The translations under genes were made by a program, and so were the position numbers. From NCBI GenBank assembly GCA_030248295.1, contig JASANH010000770.1:62001-126000 (forward strand): a stretch of DNA of 64,000 nt, in the 5' to 3' direction. Origin of the DNA: Mesodorylaimus sp. YZB2_4. Its lineage: Eukaryota > Nematoda > Enoplea > Dorylaimida > Dorylaimidae. Shown here piece by piece: positions 25,734-37,200 of this stretch. Positions within the stretch are counted from its first letter, which is position 1, and the number at the start of each line of letters is the position of its first letter. The notes under the pieces were generated by a model. The model did no database searches and was not told where the DNA came from. It was given only the letters and a program-made list of their open reading frames with translations.

Positions 25734-28700
25734 ATGTCTCTTCATCGAAGCACAATGTGTTCAAGCATGAGGCAATTAGCAGTTTTGGTGGACCTTAGTG
25801 GCACAATTCACATTGGCAACAACGCAACTCCAAACGCGGTCCAAGCTTTGAAACATCTTCGCTCACTGCCTGGTGTTCACTTGAAATTTGTCACAAATAC
25901 CACGAAAGAGAGTGGCCGATATTTGTTTGAGCGACTGAAATCGATTGGATTTGACATTGAAAAAGATGAAATTTTTACTTCGTTAACGGCTGCACGACGA
26001 TTAGTGGAAACCCGTAATTTACGCCCCTTATTACTGCTAGAAGATGTGGCTTTGGAAGATTTTGAAGGCTTAGATTATTCATTACCGGGTACAGTATTGT
26101 TTTATGCATTCTTAGACGCTCGAGCAAAACCAAAGGCTAGGTTGCAGCTGGGATTTGAAAACTTGCGGGCGGTGTGTGCGATCTTCTAACAAGGGAACAT
26201 CGCCAACCTTAAAGTCGAACTTTAAGAAACCAAAAATTTTAACATGTTCCTGGGTGCAAAAGAAAGCAATGTGCAAAATGTAAGAGGCGTCTGGCCAACT
26301 GGTCAGCAGTGGTCAGCGTCTAAAGTCCCGAATTTTTGTGCGTTAACGAAGCTGAGCGTTGAGAAGAACACGCAAAATTCTTTCCAAACTAGATTTTTGG
26401 GTTCGGAGTTTTTAGACAGCAGCTGGTTGGCTTTCCTTTAAGCTTTCAACACCCGGGTTTGGGGTTTTTTTTCTGGAAAAACAAAAAAATCCAGCAGAAT
26501 TTGAAAATTCACTGCACTCTTCGCGCTGACCACTGCTGACCAGTTGTCCAGACGCCTCTGATATTTTGCACAGAGCTTTCTTTTGCACCCAGGAACATGT
26601 CACAATTTTTGGTTTTCCAAAATTCGACTAAACGGTTGGCGATGTTCCCTTGTAAGTTTTACATACAGTAGTTATCCGTGGTTCTAACGAAGGAACATCG
26701 TCAACCATCAAGTCGAACTTTAAAAAAACAAAAATTTTAACATGTTCCTGGGTGCAAAAGAAAGCTCTGTGCAAAATATTAGAGGCGTCTGGACAACTGG
26801 TCAGCAGTGGTCAGCGCCAAGGGTACTGTGAAATTTTTAAATTCTTATGGAGGTTTTTAAAGAAAAACTCCTAACCCACGTGTTGGAAGCTCGGAACCCA
26901 AAAACCGGGTTTGGAGAGAACTCTGAGTGATTTTTTCCAACACTTGGCTTCCTTGCCACACGAAAATTTAGGACTTTAGACGCTGACCACTACTGACCAG
27001 TTGGTCAGACGCCTCCAATATTTTGCAGACAGCTTTCTTTTGTACCCAGGAACATATTACCATTTTTATAATTTCCTAAAGTTCGGCTTAAAGGTTGGCG
27101 ATATTCCCTCGTTAGTGAGGTCGACTATACAAAATTGTAATGAATATACATATATCTATCCACTGTACGTACATGTATATGCAAAATGTACTGGGTATAT
27201 ATAGTAAATACAGTGTATAACGACATAGGTGCATATATGTATACGTACATATCTGCATCTCTCTCTCTATATATATACATACATGTATATGTTGGCGGCA
27301 AAGGCCGAAATCAGGCATTACGTGGAATGCCTGATCACCGCCAGGCATTTCGCGAAATGCCGGCGCGGCCAGGCAAAGGCCGAAATGCTCGCGAAGACTG
27401 GCGATTACGAGAGTTGCCTGAGTGACCAGGCAATACGCGGAATGCTAAAGCCCCGAAGTTGGTATAACCCGTGTTAGAAATAGTGAAATAGTATAGGTAC
27501 TTCTAGTCTGTCTTTGCGCATCCTCGATTCGTAAGCATATAACGTACTGTATTTGTAAAGCATGCACAGGATGATTGAGAAGCCCACGCTTATTTACACG
27601 ACAGCTTGAGCTTATGACAGCGACTGTTACACAACAAATTAGCCGACTTGCATTTACATATACTTTTGCAACCTCCCTTGCACTTGAATTTTCAAAAACT
27701 CTTTGCAGTCTTCCAGTGATCGATGCAGTAGCAACAGTTCCGGCAAAAATATTTCCCTACTAGAAACGTTTTCGGCTACAAAAAGGTTTTCTTCTTAAAT
27801 TTCGAAGTCGCTTTGTACGGGAGAAGAAACCGTCTTTTGGTTCCGAGCTTGTAGAAGCCCATTTTGTGGACTAAATTCGACTTCTGCCTAAACTCGGCAT
27901 TCCGCGTTTTGCCTGGTCACTCAGGCAACTCCCATAATCACCAGCCTCCGCGAGGTCATTTCGGCCTTTGCCTGGCCGCGCCGGCATTTCGCGGAATGCC
28001 TGATTTCGGCCTTTGCCGCCAACATATATACAGCATATATCTGTGTGTGTATATATCAGATTTTGTAGGTATAATTACACCGCTTCACTGTTATATGATA
28101 TGTAGACTTTTTCAGCATATTGTAGCGCGTTCTTAGTCGAATGATTTGCTTTCTGTGAATTGCACATAACATAAGTTTTGTACAGCACCAAAAGGGTAAA
28201 GTGTCGTTACCGCGCCTGGACCAATATCAGCTTCCCATTCCATGTCATTCCTACCTTAGGCTCTGAAGCTGCTCCCAACGCCTCTCCTCCCAATGCTGTC
28301 GTTGTCGGTCTGGCACCATCGCGCTTCAATTACAACGAGATCAACGAGGCGTTTCAATGCGTCTTACACAACAAAGCCGAGCTGATCGCTATTCACAAAG
28401 GTCGGTACTACAAACGCGAAGATGGGGAACTCGTTCTCGGGCCAGGTCCTTTCGTAGAAGCTATCGAATACGCCACTGATCGAAAAGCTGCCGTCGTTGG
28501 GAAACCGGAACCTCACTTTTTCAAGGATGCACTGAAATCCATGAAATTAGGACGAGAAATTGATCTAAAAGATTGCGTAATGATTGGTGACGACGCGCGG
28601 GACGATGTCGGTGGAGCCCAAGCGATTGGAATGAAAGGGATTTTAGTGAAAACTGGAAAGTACAGGCAAGGCGATGAAACGAAGATCAGTCCAGCACCTT

Positions 28701-28765
28701 GGGCCGTAGTTGAGAATTTCGCTGAGGCTGTGGAGAAAATTGAGCAGGACTTGGTCAAGAAGTAG
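25734..28765 (+). CDS. HDHD2: HAD-superfamily phosphatase, HDHD2-like (two exons)
   Basis: Exon 1 is 25734-26088 and exon 2 is 28260-28765. The donor is CCGG|GTACAG and the acceptor CCTTAG|GCTCTG, with one glycine codon split 1/2. The protein is 286 residues, against about 260 in vertebrates. Motif I is [12 protein letters not shown] (residues 17-28): as in other HDHD2 proteins, a serine takes the second aspartate position of the usual Dx[12 protein letters not shown] follows, then [12 protein letters not shown]. Exon 2 has [48 protein letters not shown] and the metal site [14 protein letters not shown]. These give a secure family assignment to a cytosolic HAD phosphatase whose substrate is not established. 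The start could also be one of the in-frame Mets at codons 8 or 12. A possible poly(A) signal ATTAAA is at 28945-28950. The intron (2171 nt) is unusually full of inverted repeats. Confidence 0.93.
26188..26654. mobile_element. fold-back MITE, copy 1 (HDHD2 intron)
   Basis: The ends are perfect inverted repeats: ACAAGGGAACATCGCCAACC on the left and its reverse complement on the right. The inverted similarity runs inward through TTTGCACCCAGGAACATG-type sequence and the CAGCAGTGGTCAGCG block, about 200 bp per arm. It has no coding capacity. Confidence 0.85.
26689..27118. mobile_element. fold-back MITE, copy 2 (HDHD2 intron)
   Basis: The same family as 26188-26654, starting 34 bp after it. The left arm begins AACGAAGGAACATCGTCAACC and the right end is GGTTGGCGATATTCCCTCGTT. 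The arms are diverged from copy 1, so this is an independent insertion or an old duplication. A degraded single arm of the same family is at 52330-52520. Confidence 0.83.
27288..28027. mobile_element. GC-rich fold-back element (HDHD2 intron)
   Basis: The arms 27288-27455 and about 27893-28027 are inverted copies: GTTGGCGGCAAAGGCCGAAA at the left and its complement at the right. The left arm carries an extra unit of about 30 bp (a second GGCATT...GCC block). The arms are GC-rich with NGGCATTNCGCGGAATGCC palindromes, flanked by TATA-rich sequence that may be the target site. The centre (27480-27890) is ordinary AT-rich DNA. Confidence 0.8.
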
Positions 28766-28950
28766 AGTGATTCATGTTGAAATCAGATTTTTGCGGCGAT
28801 TTTTATTATAGGCTGGAATTAGTACGCTACGAGTACAGTATTCAAAGAAGACCCTGGTGGAGGTTTTTGTTTCAAACTTTGTTCAAGAGGTGCATATTTA
28901 TAGGGGTCATATCGTTACGATGAACCTTCGATGGAAATTATTTTATTAAA

Positions 28951-30345
28951 AACCTTGCAAATCCATGAAGCAGTCTCACGCCTCGCATTTCAGTATTTTC
29001 ACACTCAAACCCTGTCTCTCAGCTAATGTGAGAAAAAAAGCGAAACGCCATGCATTCACACAGCCCTCCCTCCCTGGGGGCTTACTCAAGGGGGGACATG
29101 CTGTATGATTCATGACGCTCTTTGACTTTGTATTCATGATTTGGGTCTCTCGAGACTGCCTATTGATTGCATTTCGTCAACCCCATCGAAACACTTTGCT
29201 GGCACTGCGTGAGGCAATGAGTCGCGTGCGACCAACTTTTGCAAGGACCGAACCCAAAATGACGAGAGACGAGACGAGCCGCCAATAGTATGCCGAGGGG
29301 GCCGTGGAACCAGGGGACGCAGGGTATAAAAAAGAGGTCTTGGACAGGATCAGACTGAGGTAGCTTGGAGCACTTTCAAAAAATGACTAACCTTCATTAA
29401 TCTTCATAAAAATGGCTACTTTGGGATTGCCAAAGCCATGCAATTTTGCACCATTTCACTTGAGCAGCATGCAACCAGTTTTCCTTGGCCTCTGGACATT
29501 ACGAACTGCACACATTTGCAAAGTTTGCACTTGCTCACGATGCAAAATCAGTGATCTCCTGTCATGAGCAGTTGCATATTGTAGCGCTTTTCCAAATTTT
29601 CTAAATATCTGTGACATGAACTGTCTATTTTCTTTCATCTTTTCAAGAAAACAGGCGAAGATACACTACATTTCTCTGCTGACTCTGCCAATTTGAGCAT
29701 GGAGTCATGAAATTCTATCGAATTTTTAGCTGAGCCCATGGTTAGCTGTTTCCACTCACAGCACGCATTGCGCAGCTCTTATTTCATCTTTTAGCCTGAT
29801 ATGTGTGAACTGGAAGGTGTAGCAATCGAGAGGTTTCACTGTAGGCTATTCATTTTTCTGTCATAACCTTCCAGTAGTGTTTGAAAGATGTTGACAACAT
29901 TTTTTGGAGTTTTGGAGCAACCTGACTGAACCTCGCGAGTTAGTTATTTTATGGCGCGTCGCAAAACCGCGTGCTTTGCCCTCGATTACTTTTTCCAATG
30001 TGTTTCATTTGTCCATCATGCAACTGGAGGCTTCACAAAATTTTGCCGTCACCTTTTGATGCAGGAAAATTTGCACACTGGGTGCAGGTGAAAATTTGAT
30101 TAGGTAACATACAATAGTTGTAATTAGCGCAACTGTAGTGAGGACGTTTGAATTGCCGCGCATCAGGTAGGACACTTGGCTGTGTGCTCGGTATGTGGGT
30201 GCAGTGTTGTTGTCACACCGATTGGGAGTTTTGTGTGTTTGTGTGTCAGAGAAGAAGACGGTCCTCGTTGTGAGTGGTTGCTTGTCTCCGTCGGCTGTGT
30301 CTGCAACGGACGAACCTGGATCGATCGCGCCCGTACTCCATACCT
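28951..30345. other. no gene seen
   Basis: Intergenic DNA between the HDHD2-like gene and a small inverted-repeat element. Several short ORFs on both strands are not conserved-looking. No splice-bracketed exon, RNA gene or recognised repeat was found. Confidence 0.4.
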
Positions 30346-30510
30346 CGCCGTAAGGGGCCGTTCAAAAACGACGTCGTATGCAAATCAGCAATTTTTGACC
30401 CCCCTCCCCCCCTATCGTATTTTGTCGTTTTGCGCCTGACCCCCCCTTTTCGACGTCGTACAAGCCAAGACCCCCCCCCCCCCCACACTGCAAGGGGGGA
30501 GTAAAGACAT
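30346..30510. mobile_element. GGGGCC-type C-rich MITE, copy 1
   Basis: It begins GGGGCCGTTCAAAAACGACG and contains ACCCCCCTCCCCCCC and a 14-plus C tract. This layout (GGGGCC[A/G]TYCA end, ACGTCGT, C-rich centre) recurs at 54446, 55745 and 56225. Such elements are widespread in invertebrates; the autonomous source is not identified here. Confidence 0.55.
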
Positions 30511-31109
30511 ACTTCAAAACATTTCATGAGTATCGGCGCACTTCACCCTGCCGCTGCTCATGCCCATACTTCGTACGAGTCCACATGTTCCCATCCTCAT
30601 ATTGGTATACATTCCAACAATGTTTTTCGGAATGTTTACAGCAGAGACATTTAGTAATTTGATTTTAGTGACAATTTGGCAGAGGTAAAATGTGCTGATG
30701 GTTTCACAGCTTGACTCTACGCCTTCAGTTCCCAAAGATTGTTTGTCAATTTTTGAAATGCACTCGTCGAAAATCGAATAGCAGCATAAAAGCAAAACGA
30801 ATAACTCTTTATGATAGAGCACATTTTTCTTTATCAAACTTTAACTTTTTTGCTTTAAAAAATGTTTTGGACCGCGTGTACATTCCCAAAGAAAACAGGT
30901 AGTACTAGCTCATCCTTCCCTTTCCCACTACTCTCCAGCCCTTCCACTGCACTGGATGGTCGAAATGGAGTTGTGTGACGTTCTACTGGGTGCGTCCGGA
31001 GTCTTTCCTCGTCCAGACTCTGTAGTAAAAGTTCAACCATGGACGAAAAGCAATGTCTACGAAACAGGCCACAAACAATGCTCTGCTCTTGCGTGACCAG
31101 ATTAAGATA

Positions 31110-31549
31110 CTGTAAACGTAGAACATTTCGTGCGTACAACATTTCGCGGTTGAGGCTCGCCACATTATTCGCGGGTACTACATTTCGCGGTGGTCGGCAG
31201 ACATTAGGCAACTTAAGTTTTTTGTCATGTCATGTCATGTCATGTCATACTTTATCCATAGCCAAGCACCATCAGACGCTAGCCGGCCTGGCGTCCCTGA
31301 GAGGAAATCCACTTTTGAGATATTAATATGCTAGTTTGAATTTTGGTGATTTGTAATTTCAATTACCGTTTATGCAAGATCAGTTGTTCTTCCGACAAAA
31401 GAATATGGAAAGGTGTATAGTATAATAAAATGATGTTAATGTACTATATCTACTCATGTTTTGAATCGCGGATACTACATTTCGCGGATTTGGACCAGAC
31501 CGCGAAAACCGCGAAATATAATACACCGCAAAACGTTCTACGTTTACAG
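31110..31549. mobile_element. TIR element with CTGTAAACGTAGAAC ends
   Basis: The left end CTGTAAACGTAGAACATTTC and the right end ...GTTCTACGTTTACAG are inverted, and each is flanked by TA. The ends continue with TTTCGCGG motifs on both sides. A TA target duplication suggests a Tc1/mariner-type non-autonomous element of about 440 bp. Confidence 0.8.
31223..31247 (+). repeat. (TGTCA)n microsatellite
   Basis: Five tandem TGTCA units inside the TIR element at 31110-31549. Confidence 0.9.
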
Positions 31550-31649
31550 TATTTTTAAACTCAAGCAATGACATTCAGGTTGGACGCATATCTTAGGCCC
31601 TGTACCATAACTTGCACCATTAGCGTGCAGGAGCCATAATCATTCATTT

Positions 31650-32014
31650 TGTAACGCCCCTTCTCTGTCAAGCAAGGGCCGCTACGGAAAAAGACCAAAG
31701 AGAACTTCCCTTGAAGTCCGTTTATTCGTCCGCTCTCAGCCAGAGCATCACCCAAAAAACCCCTAAATCACCCAAAAACACTCCTTATATAGGCGCAGCA
31801 CACCACGAGCACTAAAGTACATTCGTACAGTCAGCACTAAACCTGTTCGCACATTCTAGTCGAGTGGTCAATCAACGACCACTCCATATCTAAAGGATAA
31901 ACACCCAAACAAATACACACGAAGATGAGCAGAGAGGCTAAACAATCAACGCCCCTCCGCCCAAACACACATGCCGGCTTATCTTATCTTTCGCTTCCTC
32001 TTACGACCATTACA
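31650..32014 (-). repeat. LTR (3' LTR of the element)
   Basis: 365 bp, TGTAA...TTACA at its ends. In element orientation it contains a TATA motif (CTATATAAGG) and an AATAAA in GAATAAACGG, consistent with U3-R-U5. It differs from the 5' LTR at one position (A for G in a run near 31757). Confidence 0.95.
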
Positions 32015-34199
32015 TTCTCCCGCCCGGCGGTTGTCTCGTCCCCGTGACAGTAGCCGCCGGTCCCTTGTCCTGATCCGCGAACTGAACCTTGCGTGACCGC
32101 AAATTGTAACCTGGCTGCAGGGTGGGCGCTTTTTCGCTCTCTTTATTGGACGGCCTGGCCGCCTGCGTTGACTGCCCTTGCTTGTCCGGCGTCGACGGTG
32201 CGGGCTTCGTACGATTGATGTGCACCCATCGCGCTTCCGTTTGCGATTCCTTTGGGGACCTGACCAACAGGTCCACACCATTCACGTCCTCGACCACTTT
32301 TGGTCCCAGCCAAGGTACTTGGTTCACTTTGTTTATTCCCTTTTCATGCAACGGATTCCTTACCAACACGCTGTCGCCTGGCGTGTATGCATGGTCGATT
32401 ACGCGTTTGTCGTACTGTAGCTTCTGCCGTTCCTGTGCCTTTTCTACATTCTCCTGGGCCAAGGCGTGCATGGCCGTAAGATGCTTGTGAACGTTTCGAC
32501 AGTAATCCTCCTGGTCCACCAAGTAAGGGTTGTCCTGATAGTCGAAGGCAATATCCGATGGAGATCGTGGTGTGCGACCGTAAGTCAGCTCGAAAGGCGA
32601 GAACTTTGTACTGGTTTGCTCCGTAGTGTTGTGCGCATGAACTGCGTATGGTAAGAATTCATCCCAGGACTTTGTGCTGTCTGGTGGGTAGAAACGTAAA
32701 GCCGTTGATAAGCTACGGTGCCAACGTTCTACCAGCCCGTCGGTCTGGGCATGATAAGGAGTCGTAAAAATTTTCTTGGTGTTGCATAATTCGCAAATAC
32801 GTTGCAATAAAGGTGCAGTCAAGTTAGCTCCTCGATCTGATAGCAATCGCACTGGCGGCCCATGGCGGAGGACAATATGGTCCACAAAAACTCGAGCCAC
32901 AGTTGCGGCTGAGACTTCTGGTACAGGTATCGCTTCAACATACTTCGTTGTGTAATCGATAAAACTGATAACATATCGATTGCCGTCAGCCGTAAGTGGG
33001 AGCAGCCCTTTGATATCAACTGCTACCAGGTCCCACGGTTTGGCGGGTGGTGGGATTGTTTGTAAAGGCGCATGCAGGTATGCTGGCGGTGGTTTGTTTT
33101 GCGCACATGGCAGGCAACTGCGAACATGGTGTTCCACGTCTTTGGCCAAGCTGGGCCAATGATAGTACATTCGGATACGGGCCAGGGTGCGATCGATGCC
33201 CGGGTGGGCAGCGAATCGGCTGTCGTGATGCATGTGCAGGATATCTTTTACCAAGCTGGTGGGTACAGCCATGCGAGGTCCAGTCACGCCGTTACGAGGA
33301 TGCCAGTACAGTATTCCATGCGACAAGTCGTAATTTAACACGTCTGTGCAAACTTGTCTACGAGCATTGGCGTCGTTAGGTAGAGCGCCGTGTAGACAAA
33401 AGTCCATGATGGGGCCCAAATACGGATCTTTCTGCTGCAGGCAGCGGATCGTTTCCGAGTCCAGCGACCGCTGAACTGGGGTAACAGCTTCATCCACAAT
33501 GGTGTTTATGTACGCATTATACCACGTATTTTCTGATGTATCCGTGAGCCAAGTCTGGTCCGGTTGATCGAGCGATAATTTTTTCTCTACATTTTCATTT
33601 TCTGGTGTTCCCGACGCGGACAAGTATCCCAAGGCCTCGTTCAGCTTTGAAATGAGTAAAAAGCAGTTTTCCAGCTGTTGGTTCTTCTCTGTGATGACCT
33701 TTTGAATGATTGTGTGCTCCGTGAGCATATCTTCGATGTCACGCATGGTTTTATCAGCCGACGTTGGTATTCCGGATGCGAATGGTTTGCGTGAAAGAGG
33801 GTCCGCATTATTGCGCGCCCCTGGGCGGTACTCAAAAGTTAGATCGTGCTGTTGCATAATGATACCCCATCGGGCAATGCGTGGATTAGGGTTCGTCTTC
33901 TCAAATATGCCCTTCAGGCTTTGGTTGTCAGTAACGACGGTAACCTTTTGCCCATAGATAAAGGTCCGAAAATGAGTAACTGAGGCCACTACAGCTAGTG
34001 CCTCAAGTTCCCATGCGCTGTAATTCTTTTCGTGCTTGCTCAGAGCCCGACTATAATAAGCCACTGGTCGGTCCTTCCCGTCATATTCTTGTGATAGAAC
34101 GGCTCCAAGGCCTTCAAATGACGCATCGGTCTGTAGGATCCATGGTTTAGTAAAGTCAGGGTGGGCAAGGATTGGTGCTTTAATCAAGTGCTCTTTCAT
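32010..34199 (-). CDS. RNase H and integrase part of pol, after an in-frame stop
   Basis: This is the continuation of the large frame after the TAA at 34232-34230; the ten codons between lack a start. RNase H shows ILQTDASFEGLGAVLSQE, a central glutamate in WELEALAV and VVTDNQSL. Integrase has a zinc site (HHDSRFAAHPG...CLPC) and the DDE residues in VAVDIKG, LLSDRGANL and GLVERWHRS. A basic C-terminal tail follows. The integrase is full length, so only the nonsense codon separates it from RT. No chromodomain was recognised. Confidence 0.93.
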   Translation of the reverse strand: MKEHLIKAPILAHPDFTKPWILQTDASFEGLGAVLSQEYDGKDRPVAYYSRALSKHEKNYSAWELEALAVVASVTHFRTFIYGQKVTVVTDNQSLKGIFEKTNPNPRIARWGIIMQQHDLTFEYRPGARNNADPLSRKPFASGIPTSADKTMRDIEDMLTEHTIIQKVITEKNQQLENCFLLISKLNEALGYLSASGTPENENVEKKLSLDQPDQTWLTDTSENTWYNAYINTIVDEAVTPVQRSLDSETIRCLQQKDPYLGPIMDFCLHGALPNDANARRQVCTDVLNYDLSHGILYWHPRNGVTGPRMAVPTSLVKDILHMHHDSRFAAHPGIDRTLARIRMYYHWPSLAKDVEHHVRSCLPCAQNKPPPAYLHAPLQTIPPPAKPWDLVAVDIKGLLPLTADGNRYVISFIDYTTKYVEAIPVPEVSAATVARVFVDHIVLRHGPPVRLLSDRGANLTAPLLQRICELCNTKKIFTTPYHAQTDGLVERWHRSLSTALRFYPPDSTKSWDEFLPYAVHAHNTTEQTSTKFSPFELTYGRTPRSPSDIAFDYQDNPYLVDQEDYCRNVHKHLTAMHALAQENVEKAQERQKLQYDKRVIDHAYTPGDSVLVRNPLHEKGINKVNQVPWLGPKVVEDVNGVDLLVRSPKESQTEARWVHINRTKPAPSTPDKQGQSTQAARPSNKESEKAPTLQPGYNLRSRKVQFADQDKGPAATVTGTRQPPGGRM
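32015..32027 (-). promoter_or_regulatory. polypurine tract
   Basis: In element orientation GGGCGGGAGAA lies directly before the 3' LTR, the expected plus-strand primer site. Confidence 0.75.
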
Positions 34200-34229
34200 C
34201 TTGTCGAAGGCGTTCTGCTGGGCTGAGTC

Positions 34230-37200
34230 TTATATGAATTTGGCCCCCTTCTTTAGTAGAGCGGTCAATGGGTGCGCAAGTTTTGAATACCCTTGCAAAA
34301 ATCGACGGTAATAATTTGTGAGCCCCAGGAAGCTAAGTACCTCATCCCCATTTTTCGGAACGGGACAGTTTTTTACTTTTTCGATTTTAGACGGGCTGGG
34401 TGCGATCCCTTCTTTCGATATTTTGTGACCCAGGTATTCCAGATTTGTTTGCGCGAAATGGCATTTGGATAGTTTGAGTTTGAGGCCGGCATCTTGCAGT
34501 TTGGTCAAAACGAGTTCGAGTCTGTCATTGTGTTCGCTCATGGTACGTCCGAAAATCAAAATATCATCCAGATATGCTAAACAGATTTTCCATTGTAAGC
34601 CTGATAAGACCACGTCCATTAGGCGTTGAAAGGTGAACGGTGCACCTTTCAGCCCGAAAAACATTCTGGTTGGCTGGAAGTGTCCATGGTGAGTTACAAA
34701 CGCTCCTCTTTCCTTGGACTTGTCATCCAAGGGGACTTGCAAGTAACCCCAGGTTTGGTCGAGTGCGGTAAAATACTGAGCCCCGTTTAGCGTTTCGATC
34801 AAATCGTCAATGCGTGGCATAGGATAGGCAGGATGCTTACCCAGCTTGTTGATGCGTCGATAGTCAATGCATAAGCGAAGTGTTCGATCACGTTTTGGGA
34901 CCATCACAATAGGACAGGCCCATTCGCTGTGTGATGGCTCAATGATCCCCGACTCGAGCATCTCATTGACCTGGCGTTCAACTTCCGCCCTGATTGTAGG
35001 TGGGGTACGGTGTGGGGGAGTTCGTATCGGACGGTGCCCGCCGACATCTATGCAATGTTTGATCAAGTCCGTTTTTCCTATATCCATGGCGCTTTTGGAA
35101 AACAAGTGGGGAAACTTCGCCAGCCTGTTCAACAAGTCAGCTCGATCAGCGGGTGTGATGACCTCTGGTAAAGCGAGTTGCTCCAACTCTTTGCGAAAAT
35201 CAATCAAGTCCACCTCCTGTTGGGCCGCGTTGTCTTGAATACTTAGTATTTTGCGTTCCATGTCCGGATCTACGATCGAGATAGAACCCAGTGTGGTTCT
35301 CTGGAACAGTTTGATCGGTGCTGTAGCCGGGTTTAGGATACGTGTGAAGATTTCACCTTTACGAACTGTGGCCACAGCTCTGGTGGCCATGATGCCGTGC
35401 TTCATCAGCAGATCGTCCGATGGTTCAAACATTACTGCGGTACCGTCAGGTATGCTTACTGACAATCGAAAACACGGAGCTTCGTGTTTTGGTGGTAGCG
35501 TAAAATCTTGTGCGGCTCGTGCTATCGAACTCGAGACCGCTGGTTGCGCTAGCATCACGCCACTGATTGGCAGTCTGATATGCGTGTCCAGTCGTAACTC
35601 TGACGCTTCCCAATCGAACATGCAGGACTTGTGACGATATAAGAAATCGGTTCCGATGATCAGCGTGCACGGTAATTCTCGGACTACTAAGGCACCAATT
35701 TCCGTCTTGTAGGATCCAAAGTCGAGGTCGATAACAGTTATGCCCTCGACCGTCAAGCGATTGCCGTCTGCTGCCATTGGCATGGTTTCTGTCTTGTGTA
35801 GTGGGTTAGCTACGCCCGATTTCACCAGCGTAGAGTAGTCACGGAGAGAGATAGCTGTGAATGCTGATCCACTATCCCATAGTGCCTTAGCGTCGGGTAT
35901 CCCATTAATGGCTACTTCACTCCATGGAGTTTCCTTTCGTGGCCCCTTGGTGTTGTGTACGATTTGAAAGGCAGCATTACCCGTCTTATGTTTGTCGACA
36001 GCAACCCAATGTCTGGGTTGATCAATTTCTGAGCGTGCGGTGTTCAGTTGTTTAATCAGAATCTCCCCTATCGACGGATGTCTGGGGTCGCTGGTAGTCC
36101 ACAGCAATTTAGGCGAGGTATCTTGCGGAGTGGTCGATTCATCCAGGCGAGAACTGGGTGGTTGTTCGGTCGCAGGTGTTCCTGCGCAGGTTTCCTGATT
36201 CGTGCGTTTGCACAAGTAACCCCTCTTCCATCGGAGATACACCACAAAAAGGAGTCCCGCGATAATCAGTATCGGTAGTAGGGAGTTAATTATCAGCTGC
36301 AGTGGGCCCTTCAGCAATACGTTCACGCCATCAGCGGCTCCCCTTACGGTACCTGTGAAAAACCGAGCGAGCCCATCACCGGCCCCTCTATAAACATTTC
36401 CGATACCATTGCCTAAGTCGGATAGGCTATCGTACACCGTTTTTGGATCCCACGACATCGCCGCTGTATATTGCATCACCCTATCTAGTCTGGCTTCGAG
36501 ATGCATTGTACGATAAGTGTAGTGCTGCAGCATCTGCAGGGATGTCTCCACATTGGTCAATTCATGTTTGAACAGCGCTGGTTGGTCAAACGAGAACGGC
36601 TTTAGGTTATTTTGGGCTTGGACCGAGTATGGTAGCGATAACACGAACACAGTGCCGTTTGCACTGACCCAGGTACTGTTTGTTTTATGCATCCCAGCAA
36701 TATGATGGTGGCATGGAACTGGCAAGGCCTCCGCGGTTAGGTCTTTACTCCCAGGTACTACAAACATGATTTCTCCGTCGACCTCAACTGGCAGCTCGGT
36801 GTAACACGTGTTCGCAACCTTGTAGTCCCAAAAGAAAGTAGAAATATTAGCTGGCCTACACTGCCAGATCATCAGGGCCTCTCCCGCAAAACGGGCATGT
36901 ATATCACTCCGTTGTAATAAGGCGCGGGCCCCAAGAGTGGGGTCCAGCCGTAACAGCTGCCAGATAACCATGAGATGGCTTTGGGCTAAGTGGCACAGTT
37001 GAAGCCACACGTTACGGAACAGCGACTGACTCATTTGCAGCAGTGTCAGTTCAAGATACTGCAACTTTCCATTGACGGGATCATTTTGATACACAGAACC
37101 GTCTATGTCTGATGCATGTAATTTGTGCGTAAGTGTTCTGCTCTGCTCATCGTAAGTTGGGAGGGATCCCTGATCGTGCGGTAGCCTCAGGAAGATACCT

